A stretch of DNA of 64,000 nt from Hetaerina americana (GCA_022747635.1 JAKTNV010000010.1:41577027-41641026); one strand, 5' to 3'; positions 37,572 through 50,643 are shown, numbered from the stretch's first letter. Program-made: numbers and translations. The notes: generated by a model not told the origin, from the sequence alone.

Positions 37572-39874
37572 TTTTCATATCGATCATTTATTTGAAAAAA
37601 TTGTTTCTGAAATTTCTGCTTTCTACATTACATTGAAAAAAGTCATTTGACAGTAATTTTTTCCACAGTTGAATGAGAGTTTGAAGGCTTAAGTTTCACA
37701 TCAAATAGTGAGCCAAACTAACCTAAACGGTGAAATATAATTTGCAAGTCAACAAAGGTTTAGGAGAGAAAATTTGCCAGAAAGGAAGTGTCTCGCTATG
37801 CAAATTACCTGTACTATTTAACGCAACCACAGGGGTGGACAAAACAAAATGAGACAAGGTTTATGGCCGAGATGTGTCATGAGCATGCGACAAGAACGAG
37901 GCGAAAAGTTGAGGGAAGAGAGGACTCAACTAATGGCAGCAGTTAATGTAGTGTGCAGTAAGATATCAACGTGATGGCCCTCGCGCGGCTTGGACTTGCT
38001 GGCGTTGAATAAACACACTTTGGCGAAGAAAATGAAACGATCTCCGTGACATATTTTGTTGGACAATTCAGGAGTTACACGAAAATAATGAAGCCATTCT
38101 AATCAGAGAGGAGTATGAGATTAGAGAAGTTACCATTAATTGGTGATGTACCTTTTCGGAAATTATTTTCATTTTTGTAAGGGTTACTTTATCTGGGCCA
38201 TCAAAAAGGGTTGGCAAATACCTATCACCATATTCTGAATTTTTCCAGCATTATTTATCAGTTAGATAACTAAGGAAACCACTCATATGCATTAATGAGT
38301 GACGAATCAGGGGGAACATTTTTTAGCGATGCAATCATGATTTTTATTTTTTACAAAAGTTGCCATTTAGTACATCTAATAGTAATACAAAAAATATCAG
38401 TTATCTACATTTTTAAACCAGTTATCTTGCAATATTATACTACTTAGAGGTAACCCTTTCTTAAATTCCAAGAAACTGCAGGTAACTGCATACCGTGATA
38501 GCAACTTTTAAAGGAGTCATCCGCCAAATATACATTGCAATGCAACATTTTTAGAGTATGAAAACATTCACTTTGACCTTTCTTTAAAATTCAATTATAT
38601 GCTACGTATCCTTATATGTAATACTGGTTTTAAAACTTTTCACGGACTAAATCATTCTCATGCCGAAACTTGTGATTAAGTAATGATGGAACTAAAATAA
38701 AGGGCACAGCCAACGATATCGCTTCGTGTTTTTACTTCCTATACTACAGGTTTTGGCAGTATACCTCCCTAATTTAATTTGAGTTAAAGTCAGCAAGCTG
38801 CGTTACCGCATACTTGATCCCTATTGGCTTCTATTATATTTATCATACTTGAACCGAATCTGCCCGGAATTCTAACCACCCTACAGAAAAAAAATATTTT
38901 AAATGCTTTAGGAGACTTCATAAATACCTCCATCATAATGGTATCAAAAACCAAAATTTAACACATTTAATTTTATATATTAACTGAGTATTTGGAGTGC
39001 ATTATTTAAATCCACAACTCATAAGTCAGCTTATATTGCCGACGTGCACAAATCACCATACAGATTGTGACTAAGAGCATCAGATGTAAAGCTATTTAAT
39101 TATTGTATTAGTAAAGAAGATAGCAAGAGACATAAGTAATAAGATCAACATTGTACTATTTTACATCTATTGGCTATAATAATAAAATGATGTCCTCAAA
39201 GTTTTTAGAACTTAAATAATCAACAAACCGAGGGAAAACTGAAATCGGAAATTGTAGGAAGAATTCGACCTCATGATCTTGGTAAAACTCTATATGTACG
39301 GCACAACTTTTTGCGGTAGGACCAAGAAACATATTTGAGTGTAAAAGTCACAGGAATAAAACAAGATCCAATAATAATAAAAATGCATACATTTTTAAAT
39401 GTAAGAAAAAAGGAACATAGCATTTGCCCTATACAAAATGAAATTTAAAAACCAAGTCGAATGGAATACTATATTAGAACCTTGAATAACTATTGAAAAA
39501 CTATGATGAAATTGAAACAACTATGGAAGTAAATCGAGAAAAATATAAAAAATGTGGATTTTACCCATTTTATTCCAAAATAAAAACGATAATAGGTAAT
39601 TTCCACATTTTTTCGTGGGATAAAGAATATTTAACTTTTATTATCACTTTAACTTGACTAATATTAACACTGACGTTAAAATATATTAGATACTTGAAAT
39701 TTATGTTAAAGTGATGGGACTATAATTATGATAAAGTTTATTTTGGTCGTAGATCTACTTACATGAATAGATAGAAATTTGATTGCCAAGGGAATATTAA
39801 AAATGAGTATAATATTTGTAAAAAAAGAGGTTCAACTACAACTATCAACGGAACTTAGGGACATAGAAAGAAGA
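37572..39874. other. AT-rich DNA, nothing recognised
   Basis: No gene, tRNA or repeat is identified. Confidence 0.5.
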
Positions 39875-40145
39875 TAAATGCAACAATTTCAGAGTGTAAA
39901 AATCATTCACCTTGACTGGGATACGAACCCAGATCCCTCAATATCCGGTCGAGTGCTTTAGCCACTTAAGGTACCGAGGCGCCCAAAAGTGGCTAAAGCA
40001 CTCGACCGGATATTGAGGGATCTGAGTTCGTATCCCAGTCAAAGCGAATGATTTTTACACTCTGAAATTGTTGCATTTAAATGCACATTAGCGGATGACT
40101 CCGTTAAAAGTTACTGTTGCGGCATCTCCCGCAGTTTCTTTGGAA
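39875..40145. repeat. Head-to-head tRNA-like element, locus B
   Basis: Two 93-bp arms, 39875-39967 and 39987-40079, are inverted copies with about three mismatches and no indels, separated by 19 bases. Each contains the same tRNA-like sequence. The family body (AGCGGATGACTCCG, then AAAAGTTACTGTTGCGGC) follows the right arm at 40085-40140, as at locus A. The near identity of the arms compared with the diverged locus A copy suggests the inversion is recent or kept equal by gene conversion. Confidence 0.85.
39909..39980 (-). repeat. tRNA-like cloverleaf within locus B (SINE head or tRNA pseudogene)
   Basis: On the minus strand 72 nt can fold as a tRNA. The acceptor GCCTCGG / TCAAGGT pairs at six of seven positions (two of them G-U), the anticodon stem CTCGA / TTGAG pairs at five of five with one G-U, and the T stem CTGGG / CCCAG is perfect around TTCGTAT. 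The D arm is weak, and position 33 of the anticodon loop (CCGGATA) is C instead of the invariant U, so a working tRNA is unlikely. Confidence 0.6.
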
Positions 40146-40640
40146 TTTAGAAAGAAGATGGTAAATAAATTTTATTGTACGCCGCCTTGTGCCAAGCGCT
40201 ACGTTACAATACGTTATTGGACATTTTTATTTGCCAGATTGGGCAGCTAAAATATTTCTCCAACTATCAGCATACGATGAATCAGAATATCTTTGTAGTA
40301 GCAATAATATTTTTGTAGAAGTCATAATCAAAAACAATTATTTCCGAGAAGGAGCATTGTCTTTGTTCAATTCATTATCCTCAGTTAAGTTTCAACAGTA
40401 ATTTCAGTGGGTAATTTTACAAAAAATCACCATTAGGCGAATGCGCGCTAAAGAGAACTGAAGTCCGAATCACTACGTAGAAAACCGTCAAAATCAAAGT
40501 ATCTACAAACAAACTACAGGGAGCGCTTAAAATAAATTCATTTTAAATTTATTTAAAAGAGTCAGTTTCGCTCACTGATATAAATAAACGTGATTCCAGA
40601 CTAAGGGGTCGTTGACTCTTTCAAATTACCCAGATCACTG
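40146..40640. other. No gene recognised
   Basis: AT-rich spacer with nothing identifiable. Confidence 0.5.
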
Positions 40641-41140
40641 GTTGAATGACACGAGAGCAGAGCTTCTTGGAGACCTTTACCGAGGTAGAAAAAGAAGAGA
40701 CCCCAACATTAGGAAAAAGAGGCAAGGAAGATGGTAGGAGAGGGGAAGGGAGGAAGCCCTGGTGGATGGTCCCTTTCGCTTGTTTACTCCCTAGGACCAC
40801 CACGGTGTCTCGTCCTTCCATCTCCATAAAAACCTCCATCAAGATCTCCACTCACGGGCCGTACGCCCTTCCCCTTCCTCCTTCTTCCCTTCCTTTTTCT
40901 CCACACGTCCACTCCGCCTGCTTTCTCTCCATCGCATGGTTCCCCAAAACTAAATTCGTCCATTCTTTCATTCTCTCCTTTTCACTTATCCCGTCTCCTT
41001 CCTCTTACATCTCTCGCTATCCCTCCACTCTCGCGCGCAGTAAAAACATAAATGATGACTCCGTCATTCCATTTCATCTCCCGTTTCCTAAGGTGGCGAA
41101 TGTTGAAATGTGTCACGAGTGCGGGAAAAAAATTTAGACT
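40641..41140 (+). other. GC-richer block with a 163-codon ATG frame, doubtful
   Basis: An ATG at 40646 opens 163 codons to 41137. The first third is rich in Glu, Lys and Arg, while the rest is Ser/Pro-rich, as expected from the pyrimidine-rich strand. It ends CHECGKK, which only hints at half a zinc finger. There is no recognisable domain and no supporting splice or polyadenylation context. I do not call it a gene. Confidence 0.15.
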
Positions 41141-43448
41141 ATGACATCAGAGAACCCGGTTCAGAACAAGTTGCACACTGGCGGTGCCAAGAGTTTTACC
41201 AAACTGGAACAAAATGTGGGGAGAAGTTCGTCAAGAATTATTCCGAAAAAATCTTGGCTGAGACATTTTTCCCTACTAGAGTAAAACTTCGGAGTTTCTA
41301 ACTCGAGTTAATTCTCCTGAGTTGATTCAGTTTGAAAACACTTTTATTTGCAATTTCTCATTGTAATAAAAAGTGTCCTACGAATTTGATGACTTATGTT
41401 TACCATCTCCAAGGTATATTTACCTACGTGAATAATTGAATAAGCTGAAAAAATATTTGCAGGCCGTATTAATAATATTTTAATTTGTGTACACATTAAG
41501 ATTTTCACCGCGGCATCCTTTAACGTTGTGTTATTATATAGGATACAAATCGAAAATATTCAATTCTGATGCAAAATTTGAAAGCATTATTTTCGGCAAA
41601 ATTATATTTTGTCAGTCAAATGGGGATTTATAATACTGTACGGCCTTTACAAATACTAAAAAAAATAATTTAATACTGGTTCATTAACCCCTTACAGATA
41701 GGAAGGTAGTTAGAAGGTAGAAAGCAAGTATCCTTGGTTTCTACCTTCATAAATTCAGTATATAAATACGATACGTCCGTGACAAAATAGCTTAAGTCCT
41801 CTGGGGTCAAATTTTCAAATTATTCGACTGATTTCCTTTTAGAATATCGTTTATTAGCTTTTCTAAATGTTAAAAACGTTTATTTTTTTCAGTAAATTAT
41901 AACAATTAATTAGTAATGGGCTTATTAATGCCTTTTCATCATATTCTGCTCAGCATCGATGTCTTCTTCTCATTCCAAAGCAATATCTTGAAAAGCGTCC
42001 ATATACCACTCCCTCGCAAATCCTCCTGAGTATCCTTTTCCCGCGACCGCTTCCATTCTGTCATTTCACGTTCCATATGTTCTCCGCCCCTCTCTCCCAA
42101 TCCACCTCCATTCCCCTCCATTCCCTCCTTCCCCTCACCAAGGTCAGGTGTTTCCTATTTCCCTTCGTTACATTTCGCCTTCCACTCTCTCCCCTCCTTT
42201 CCCTCCTACTCTTTCAGCCTCCATTTTCCCAGAGTAACCCTTCATCACCCTGGAGATTGACCTATTACCTCTCCACGTTAAAATCATTAGATCTCCGGAA
42301 AATTTCCAATGATAGCCGAGTTGAATTTCCTTAAGAAGTACTTTCGTGGTAATTGGGAATAATGACATTGAGGCTAAAAGGTTTACATGAATTTACGCAA
42401 GTCACAAGCCACGCAAACCCCTATAAGCTATGCAATTATGAGATATCACACAAAAACCATTAACTTTTTTCATGTATGCAGAATGATTACTTTACGTTAA
42501 CTTCTCTCTTGGACGTATTTTAGATATTAAATTTTAGGTGATTCTATACATTGCTAAAGAGTATCCAAAAAAATGACCCTTGGTTTACACGTTGCACTTT
42601 AGTTATAATGCCATACTTATTAAGTAATCCACTACTGACTTTATACGGTATCTCATCACAGAAATGTTTTATGCAATACCTATGATTACTACTTTTGTGA
42701 TCATTAATGATTACTAATATAATATCTGCTGATGCGATTAAAAATATGATAAACTCTGTAACTTATTGAAGACAGCACACGCATGTCCCTTCAAAATGTC
42801 ATAGCTGAAATAACTAACTGCTTTTTTGACAAAATATTACGTAAGGATGTACATGTATTTATAGCACGCATTCTCGGCTCATTACCCGAAAGTATTGTGT
42901 TAAATATGCTGATGAAAGGCAGGACACCTATAAATAACCACATGTTACAAATAGACACAGAATTTACGCCAAAATTTACTCTTAAACTCGATATATATCC
43001 TTATAAAATCTTAACCCTCTCACCATCATAAACAACTTTTAAACAGCAAATTAAGTACATTACGAAATAATATGTAACACTAAAATTTGAGATACTTTAT
43101 GCAGTGTACACCATATTCGTGGTAAGTAACAATTTTTTTATGACTCGTTCCACTTTCACGAGCATACAGAGAGAAAATACCTACGCTCAATTTAAATAAA
43201 GCACTATAAACATGCTATAGCACGCGTCGGCTAGTTCATTCGTAGAAGATGCAATTTTAGGAACGTTTTATAAATCAATTTGAGTGAGTTGATACTGACC
43301 TGAGCATAAAAAAGGGTCTGAAATAACTGTAATTGCTACTGACTAACTCTATGCAACTTAAATAATTACTAAAACACATGACTTAATGAATATTTCATTG
43401 CTCGCTATTATTAAAAGTAAAATATACCTATATAATATAGATATGAAT
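41141..43448. other. AT-rich DNA; pyrimidine-rich 42000-42240
   Basis: No gene is recognised. A small hairpin, GAAGGTAGA / TCTACCTTC, lies at about 41712-41750. An 82-codon frame at 42783-43031 has no recognisable domain. Confidence 0.5.
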
Positions 43449-43472
43449 AATATATATACAATATATATATAT

Positions 43473-43529
<57 letters not shown>
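43449..43529. repeat. (TA)n microsatellite with ACAATATA interruptions
   Basis: Long TA run preceded by two TATACAATATA variants. Confidence 0.95.
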
Positions 43530-43532
<3 letters not shown>

Positions 43533-44500
43533 ATAGAGTAAAAACAATTTATGCTTTCGTTTATAAGGAACTACAACACATTTTATCAAATATGTGTTAC
43601 ATCTAGTAAGGGCTAAAAATGCATTTTAATTATCCATTAAAATAAATTTTAATTTTTATGATATTTTTTAATTACTATGATAAAATGAAAATTTAGTTAC
43701 TAATATCACAGATGAATCATTAATTACGTTATTTAATCAATGATAGATAATTTTTCTCCATTGGCATACTGTATTCATCCATAAACCAATGTGCACACAC
43801 TGCGTTATGCGTTTCTACTGAACCAAATGTGCGCTCTCAAGTTTATAGCTGTACTTATTACGTTTTATATGCATGTTAGTCGGAGTGAAAAAATGCTAAC
43901 ACTAGTGGCTTATACTCCCTGAGAAGAGAATGTTTTGAAATCAATTACTTAGGCTATAAACATTTCGTGACAGTGTGCGACCCCATAATCAGTCGAACTA
44001 CCACAGAGCCAATTTTAAGTTGCTTGCAATGGACATAATTCCGTTTTTCAGGAAAGTACCCTTCCTTGAATGACAATGAGGAATTGTACTAATGCTAATC
44101 GGTAATTTTTCCCCACTCCCTCTGTCTTACATTTTCTCTCTTTTTTCATTCTTATTTCCATCTCAAAACGTAATTTCATAACTAGGAAAAAATGTTCTCA
44201 CTCACCAAGAAAACAATTTTGAAAAGACTCATGGGTGTTATTTCTTAACGCCCCGGGAAAGATAATTTTTATATGCACCATTTAAGGACGCCATATTTTC
44301 TCAGTAATTTTCAATGTATATATATATATCACGTCTGCATATGTAAACAACACTTTTTAATTAAATAAAAACTTGGGCACATTTTGCTGAGGAGTCGAGA
44401 CGAGGAAAATACATCCCCTTCTTCTTGTGTACACCTCTCCCTTCCTTAATAAAGGCAATGATTAATCAGCAAAACACTTAAAACTCGCCCTCTCAGGATA
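43530..44500. other. AT-rich DNA, nothing recognised
   Basis: No gene or repeat is identified. Confidence 0.5.
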
Positions 44501-44639
44501 ACCCGACGGAATTTGGAGAGCAAAGAAAGGAGGAGAGGGAACTAGAGAGAGAAGAAGAGAGGTTGGATAAGGCGAGGGCGCGTGGAATGAAATGATTTGA
44601 TTGAGGTGGAGAGGGACCTAATAATCCCGAGCTTGACAG

Positions 44640-45440
44640 CCTATCCATTAATCTCTCCGTCCACCTTCTTTTCTTACCTCCTTTTTTTCATTTTAATTCC
44701 CCTCAACAATTTCCTTCTTCATTGATTCGAGAGCTCCATCCTTCCAACCCCCCACAATGGAAGATGTGCCCTTCCCATTTGCTCACACCAACACAACCCA
44801 CGATACGTCTTGGGTATCCGCCCTCCACTCATCTCCTCCCACCCCCTCACTCGCCACCCTCCAGCCAAACCTCAGCCCCTCCATCCACCCAACCACTCCA
44901 TCCCTCAAGTTGCCCCGGCCCTCCGCCCGCACAACCTTTTACCGGCTAGCCTCCAATCCTCTTGGAAAACCAAACTGACGGACCCCCCCACCACACCCCT
45001 CATCCCTTATCACTCCCGCAACGGAACCACCCATTCCTCACATCTCCACCTCCCCGTAAACACACAAGCCCTCCTATATCTCCCTCTCTTTATCCCTTAC
45101 GTCCCCTTTCCTTTGAAGGGAAATCATTCCGACTATCATTCCTTTCCACTTCCCTATTTCTCCCCCGGCCTTGTGATCTCCTCGCGATGGCCTTTTGCCA
45201 AACCCCTCCCACCCACTATTCCTAACCTTTCTCCATCAACCTTGTGTGTGCCGTACTCTTCATTCGCATCCTTCCTTTCTCATTCTCGACTTCATGGACC
45301 GATTACCCATTCCCCCCAGCCGCACCCCCTTCACGGTTACCTTCCTACTGACTTGACTTTGGCAAACCGAGGAACTGTCACTCCGAATGGAAGGTGTCGA
45401 TGCAAAAGAGGAAACTCGCGGTGGAAGGTAAACGTCTGAT
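44640..45440. other. C-rich polypyrimidine block
   Basis: The plus strand has many CCCACC, CCCTC and CCTCC runs; the minus strand is therefore G-rich with quadruplex potential. A frame of 209 codons (44810-45439) stays open because of this bias and is dominated by Pro, Ser, Leu and His; it is not called a gene. Confidence 0.6.
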
Positions 45441-45940
45441 TGTCAAGTGAAAAACCCTCCACGTGAATATACTCTCTCATTCAATTCCGAACCTAGTTTA
45501 GTTAAATTTCATATAATCACATCAGTGATGGAGTAACATTTTCCAGCTCGCTGTAAATCTCTGCGTGGTTTATGCGTAAGAATGGAAACCCAACCGTGGA
45601 TTTTTCTACCTATTATGCCGACACAATTTTTTACCAAATATTACCGCTAAGGATGCTATCGAGAATTCAACTAACGATTCACATACGCCCATTTAAATAT
45701 TTACTAAGACCTCAATTATTTTCACTTACATACCGTTATCGTAATCATTCTAAGGGAAAATAAATTTGTTTAGTTAAAAATATATATATATAGGCAAATC
45801 TTAAATATAATTGTACAACGATCCAAAAAGGGGAATGAGTCATGGCCTTGAAAGAATGATTTGCTTTGGGAAGAGTGCATTAATAATTTTTAATGATTCA
45901 AATAGTAAATTCAAAGGACAAATATATTCTATTATTTCAG
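45441..45940. other. AT-rich DNA, nothing recognised
   Basis: A short (TA)n of about seven units at 45779-45793; otherwise nothing. Confidence 0.5.
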
Positions 45941-45944
45941 GCTT

Positions 45945-46075
45945 CACTTCGTGGAAGTATTTAATATCCATACTAAAAAGAAAGACTCGTACTTTTCCAC
46001 AGATTTTATTATACGGTACAACACGTTTCACCGACTTGCGGCATCATCAGGTACAAATTTGCAAAACAGAGCAAG
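45945..46075 (-). repeat. Penelope-like repeat end, copy with best ribozyme core
   Basis: The plus strand has CGTGGAAGT, then GTACTTTTCCACAG at 45989-46002, ATTATACG and the complement of the hammerhead-like core (46016-46054). The order and boxes match the insert at 344-554 and the fragment at 37478-37571. Confidence 0.55.
46016..46054 (-). ncRNA. Hammerhead-ribozyme-like motif, copy 2
   Basis: Minus strand: GTAC, CTGATGA (46050-46044), stem II region of 14 nt, GAAA (46029-46026), CGTGTT, GTAC. Stem II can pair GCCG with CGGT (three Watson-Crick pairs and one G-U) around CAAGT. Helix I is GTAC/GTAC next to the core, and helix III is AC/GT with a two-base loop, leaving GTT as the cleavage triplet. 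All invariant core bases of the hammerhead (CUGANGA and GAAA) are present. Minimal helix III hammerheads are reported in Penelope-like elements; activity here is a prediction. Confidence 0.6.
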
Positions 46076-48700
46076 AATAGATCAAAGATTATCTAAGGAC
46101 GAAGATATATCAAAGATATCAACGATATATCAATATCAAAGGACTAAGTTGAGTGAATGATATATGGACATAGATGCATCCTCAATGGGAGCCATTATTA
46201 TAAACATTCAGAATATGACTAAATTTTCCAAATTCCGATGACTTTTATTAGGTAATAGGCAAATTATTTTCAAAGTTTCAACTTTGTTTCCGAAATCTGT
46301 ATAGTATGCTATTCTCTCCATATCTTGATAGCGAAAACCATTTTATTTCATTTTCATCAAACTTTTAAAACCAGACTATACAAAAATTAGCAAAGACGTA
46401 ATGCGGGATATCTTGAGCCATTGTGAAATATATGCTCTCAACAACCTTAGGTGATTAAGGGAAGCGACAAAATTTAAATATCATTCATTTTTTGAAGACG
46501 TTTCTTTCATCTGAATCCTGTAGAATTATTATGTTTATTGATTGATTATTTGCGAAATACTGTCATTTAAATCAAAATTTGCATAGTTTATCAAAATTTG
46601 CTTCTCAAATATTTCCCAAACATCTCCTTCATGGTATACACCTAACGCCTATTAAACTTAAGCTCTCCATAACGCTGCCTTGATGTTCATATCAATGCCG
46701 AGGCATTTGCACATCAAAGTTTCAGCCTCAAAATTCTACCACCCTCTGGATATCTCTGCTGATCTCCAATTCCCATGCTCAACGAAAGGTGACTCCTCCA
46801 TAAGCATATATATTGTCCTTTCCTTTCGACGTTCGCTCCCCACGTCTACATCCTAGCACTACAAATATACACACTATACGGCCCATACCAATATTGGCAA
46901 TTCGCTCAACTCTCGTGGCCAACCCTACGCTTAGTGAAAAGCCAAATAGTTTTGTCTTTAACTTCCTCCACCCTTAAATTCTGATTTCCACTGGATTTCT
47001 CTTTACAAAGGTTTTTCGAGGATGATTCATCATCTCGTTTCCACTTGCTGGTGCCACTAGAAGGGACGGACAAGATCCAAGACCTCGCAAATATTTCCCC
47101 ATGGTACACAAAGTTTAATGAGGTTTTTCTACACCCATTAATTGTCTGTATTTATTAAGACGCTTATAAACAATTTTGTTGTATTATTTGCGGTTCATGT
47201 ACTTAATGACAGTATACGGTTAAAGTGAATTATACAGATTAGATGTTTTGTTAAATTGAAGTCCTATATTACACAATACCAATTTTCCAATAATTGAAGC
47301 AATTTTACTTCGATATGGGTCCCGATTTATTGATCACATCTTCAAAATGATGAACTGAGGTGATTTCAAATGAGTTAGATTATGGCAAAATAGAATTACT
47401 GGCCATTTTTTCGAATTACATTCCTATTATATCAAGTCTAAAGCTTCTCAAAATATATATTAGGTGCGCATTCAGGTGCGCTGACCGTATTAAATAAATC
47501 ATCAAGTATATAGCCACGATTCTATTTTATGTTTAGTTTTACTTTTATTCTTCGGAAACAATACTGAATTAAGTGTAATAATAACCTTTTATTTTTTAGT
47601 AATCTGTCATTTGATAAAAAAATTCCTCAAACTGAATTCGTTTCACCCTTATAGTATAAACTATTATATTTCTCTCATTTGGAAATGTTTGTATTCATGA
47701 GAGCTTTTACTATAAATAATTATGCATATGTATCGGATATAATTAAAAGATTGTAAAATACCTACTAACGCCAATTTTATCAACTATACATTTCAATTTC
47801 TCTCCCTGTATCTCCTTTATATTTTTGCGTACACATTGATACTGCGGATGAATCGCAAATGAAGGGTTGTAACATGAATCAACATGGATATACATGAACG
47901 AAAAATGAAATTGGTTTTCCTACCATAAAATCAAAATAATTTCCACAGTATTTTGACATACACAATGAAAATGGAACCCTTGATTCTAACCGGTCACTTT
48001 TCTAAACACATAAGGTGATAGTTAACTCCAGATGAAACAGACGGAGCTTGCTGGAGCTGAAAATTGACCCACCGACTTCAGTTATTTATTTAGGTAGGTA
48101 ACTTAGAGAACAAAGGTGGCTGGAAATGCAAACGTTTCATCACAGTTAAGAGCTGAGTGGGTCTTATGCCGTACAAAACGCATTAACTTCAATGAAATAA
48201 AACTCCAGTGAACATTAAAACATAGTTTAACACAGGTAAACATCCAACATCAATATTCCTTGTTACCACCGATAATGAATTGGATATTTTCGCTATAATT
48301 ATATTTTTTTCTCACCCAATTTTTCTTCGAATGCCTATCAAACTTTATTCTTAAATAGCATTAACATATATTCCACATAATATTTCTCACATTGAACTAT
48401 TCTTATTCACAGCCTAGTTGTGTTAACCATTAAATAATTCAAAATAAATCCCCGTACATTCAATTTCAATGCGTAAATTATTAGGAAAAGAGAGCTAAAA
48501 CATTAAAATTGAAGCACCCAAAATCTATCAATCTGTCTGTTTTCGTAAACTCATGGTTTTTATGCTTCTTTAAATTACAGTCAGTAACAAGGCGAGTGAC
48601 CTGAAATTTACACTGTAATTCACATGCACTTGGCGCAAAGTTATTTGTAACTCTCGCAGTCCTCTTTGTCGTTCACTCCTTGTCTAGGTCTTTCTTTTTT
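46076..48700. other. AT-rich DNA, nothing recognised
   Basis: No gene or repeat is identified. Confidence 0.5.
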
Positions 48701-49082
48701 AAATTAAACTGCTCTTTGTGATTTTGTTTATTTCCCTCTGTTCCCGCAACAAGACCTCCATTCAACGACTATGTTCATCTCCGGAATCTCGGGAAGTGCC
48801 ACAGGCAAATGCTTTCCGCTCCATGGACGTCATATTTTTAATCTTGCTTCACTTCCACACAGCATTTTCTTTCTTTCCCTACCCCTTTCATTTTTCCCAA
48901 TTCAGAACCTCCATTGCGTAACCCTCTGTCCAAATCCCCACTCGCAATTCAGCTCCCTTTTAAAAAACCATTGATCTCCGCGTTTTTCCATCTCTCCCTC
49001 TATCTCTCTCCTGGCTCCAACTTTTCGTGTATGCTTCTCCTCCACACCCCTACCCTCTATTTACCGGTCTCTTCCTTCTCAG
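48701..49082. other. Pyrimidine-rich block
   Basis: C- and T-rich plus strand ending in a strong acceptor-like sequence at 49082; no recognised gene. Confidence 0.5.
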
Positions 49083-49162
49083 AGTCTTTCGTAGCCCGCA
49101 CCCGAATTAAGGCCGACCCAAACGAGCCTGACGTTTCTCCTGAGAAACTTTTGATGCGCTAA
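49083..49162 (+). CDS. Candidate terminal exon, unknown protein
   Basis: A strong acceptor (ACCGGTCTCTTCCTTCTCAG ending at 49082) precedes 80 coding bases ending in TAA at 49160-49162. Two bases complete a split codon; the peptide is SFVARTRIKADPN followed by EPDVSPEKLLMR. The charged, balanced composition contrasts with the Ser/Leu/Pro-rich frame forced by the pyrimidine tract upstream. It has the same phase (two bases) as the minus-strand candidate at 30.7 kb. It is short and unrecognised and may be chance. Confidence 0.2.
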
Positions 49163-49206
49163 CCCCTCACCCCTTTCTCATCTTTTAATTCGTCATCAAT
49201 TGGGGC

Positions 49207-49243
49207 GCGTGGGAGGAGTATACACATTCTTCTTCTCCCACGC
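49207..49243. repeat. Stem-loop
   Basis: GCGTGGGAG (49207-49215) pairs perfectly with CTCCCACGC (49235-49243), 45 bases after the candidate exon stop. Confidence 0.7.
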
Positions 49244-50430
49244 TTATCCCCATTACCGTCCTAACCAAGATCTCGTCCTTTCGAGTGCCGAAGTTTCATC
49301 TTCTCGGAGGGTAACGTTTAAACAAAGAATACTTGCTCCCTGAGCCGGCTTCCACAGAAGGATAAGGAGTAAACAGACTAATCACCCTTCAGAGTCGCTT
49401 TCAGGATTCGAGCATAAACAAAATTCGCACCCTCTACTATTATCACCCGTGGTGATACTTAGCATTATTTTTCCAAAGTGATTAATGGCCTTAAGCACGA
49501 TCAACAAACAAGATGAAATTTTCGCAGATTATTTACGGTTGAGAAAATAATAAGATATCCTTTAAAAAAGAAGTGTGATTTGGGCATAAAGAAATGTTAT
49601 CATTAAATTTTAAATAGAAACCCTAATACTGGCGTAGATTTTGAGAGCTATGTAATTATTTAATAATTAATTTGCAAAGAATGATTTTAACAAATATTGC
49701 TTCACTCAAATAAAGCTCTCAATTTCACCGGAAGAAAAATAAAAATGTTTCATTCACAACCAACTGAATGGCATGGCTTGAAAGTAAAGCCTCGAAAAAA
49801 ATGGTAAGGAAAAAATGGATAAAGGAATGTATTTATTGCCTGGTCCTTGAAAGGATAAATACAGTTTATTAAAATGCACTATAAGTACTATAAGTACTAT
49901 GTACTATAAGTACTATTACAGCATGCAAATTAAATAATGTGTAAAACCAAACGGGTAATATATGTGCATTGCTTGTAATATGAAAGAATAAAAATCTTTC
50001 GGAAGGGAACCAGCCGTGTTACCTCTTATTCAATAACAATTGTTAAACTTTTATAGCGGAGGCTTTGGTGATTACCTTTCTCTACGTCTACTAAAAAACT
50101 CGTCTAGTTAATCTATGAAACAAATCATATAGAGAAAAAATAGATTTGCGCTTTGTAAAAATTTGGGTAGAAAAATTTTAAAGAACATTTTGCAAACACA
50201 ATCCAACTCCAAACTTAATTAACATGACTCAAGACTACCCTTGTGCCAAGGCCTCACTTCCTACTCAAAATTATACCAACTTTAATTCAAAATGCAAAAC
50301 ACGATCAGATATGACTGGTAGGACGCATGCACGAGCATTAAACATTTTCCAAGAATACAGTCAACTAGATTCACACCGCGTCACTTCTACCGCTCGTTAC
50401 AAAGAAATGTCCAATCCGCATTCTGCGTAA
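49244..50430. other. Mostly AT-rich DNA, nothing recognised
   Basis: A short degenerate tandem repeat of TATAAGTAC units lies at about 49880-49917. Confidence 0.5.
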
Positions 50431-50643
50431 TTCAATTCCGAGCTTCCTGGGGCAAAATTCTTGCTTCACATCGGCCCTTATAGCACACACTTTCTTCCTC
50501 CTACGTAGCAATCCCTTTCATGTGTCCCTCGAGAGTCGTTGACCCGAAACAAAGACACACACATGCACACTTATACAAGCACGCACACCGTCTGAATCCG
50601 TCGTCTCGATGAGACCCTTAAACTACCCCCCCGTGCCCACGAG

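Noticed and set aside
40646..41137. 163-codon ATG frame ending in CHECGKK
   Set aside because: Zinc-finger hint is only half a finger at the very end; the body is composition-driven. Kept as a doubtful region note, not as a gene.
42783..43031. 82-codon ATG frame
   Set aside because: No domain and no supporting gene signals in AT-rich DNA.
44810..45439. 209-codon plus-strand frame
   Set aside because: Explained by C-rich composition; overlapping frames are open too, and the peptide is low-complexity.
49880..49917. CRISPR-like or regulatory array of TATAAGTAC
   Set aside because: Short degenerate tandem repeat without spacers; the window is eukaryotic.
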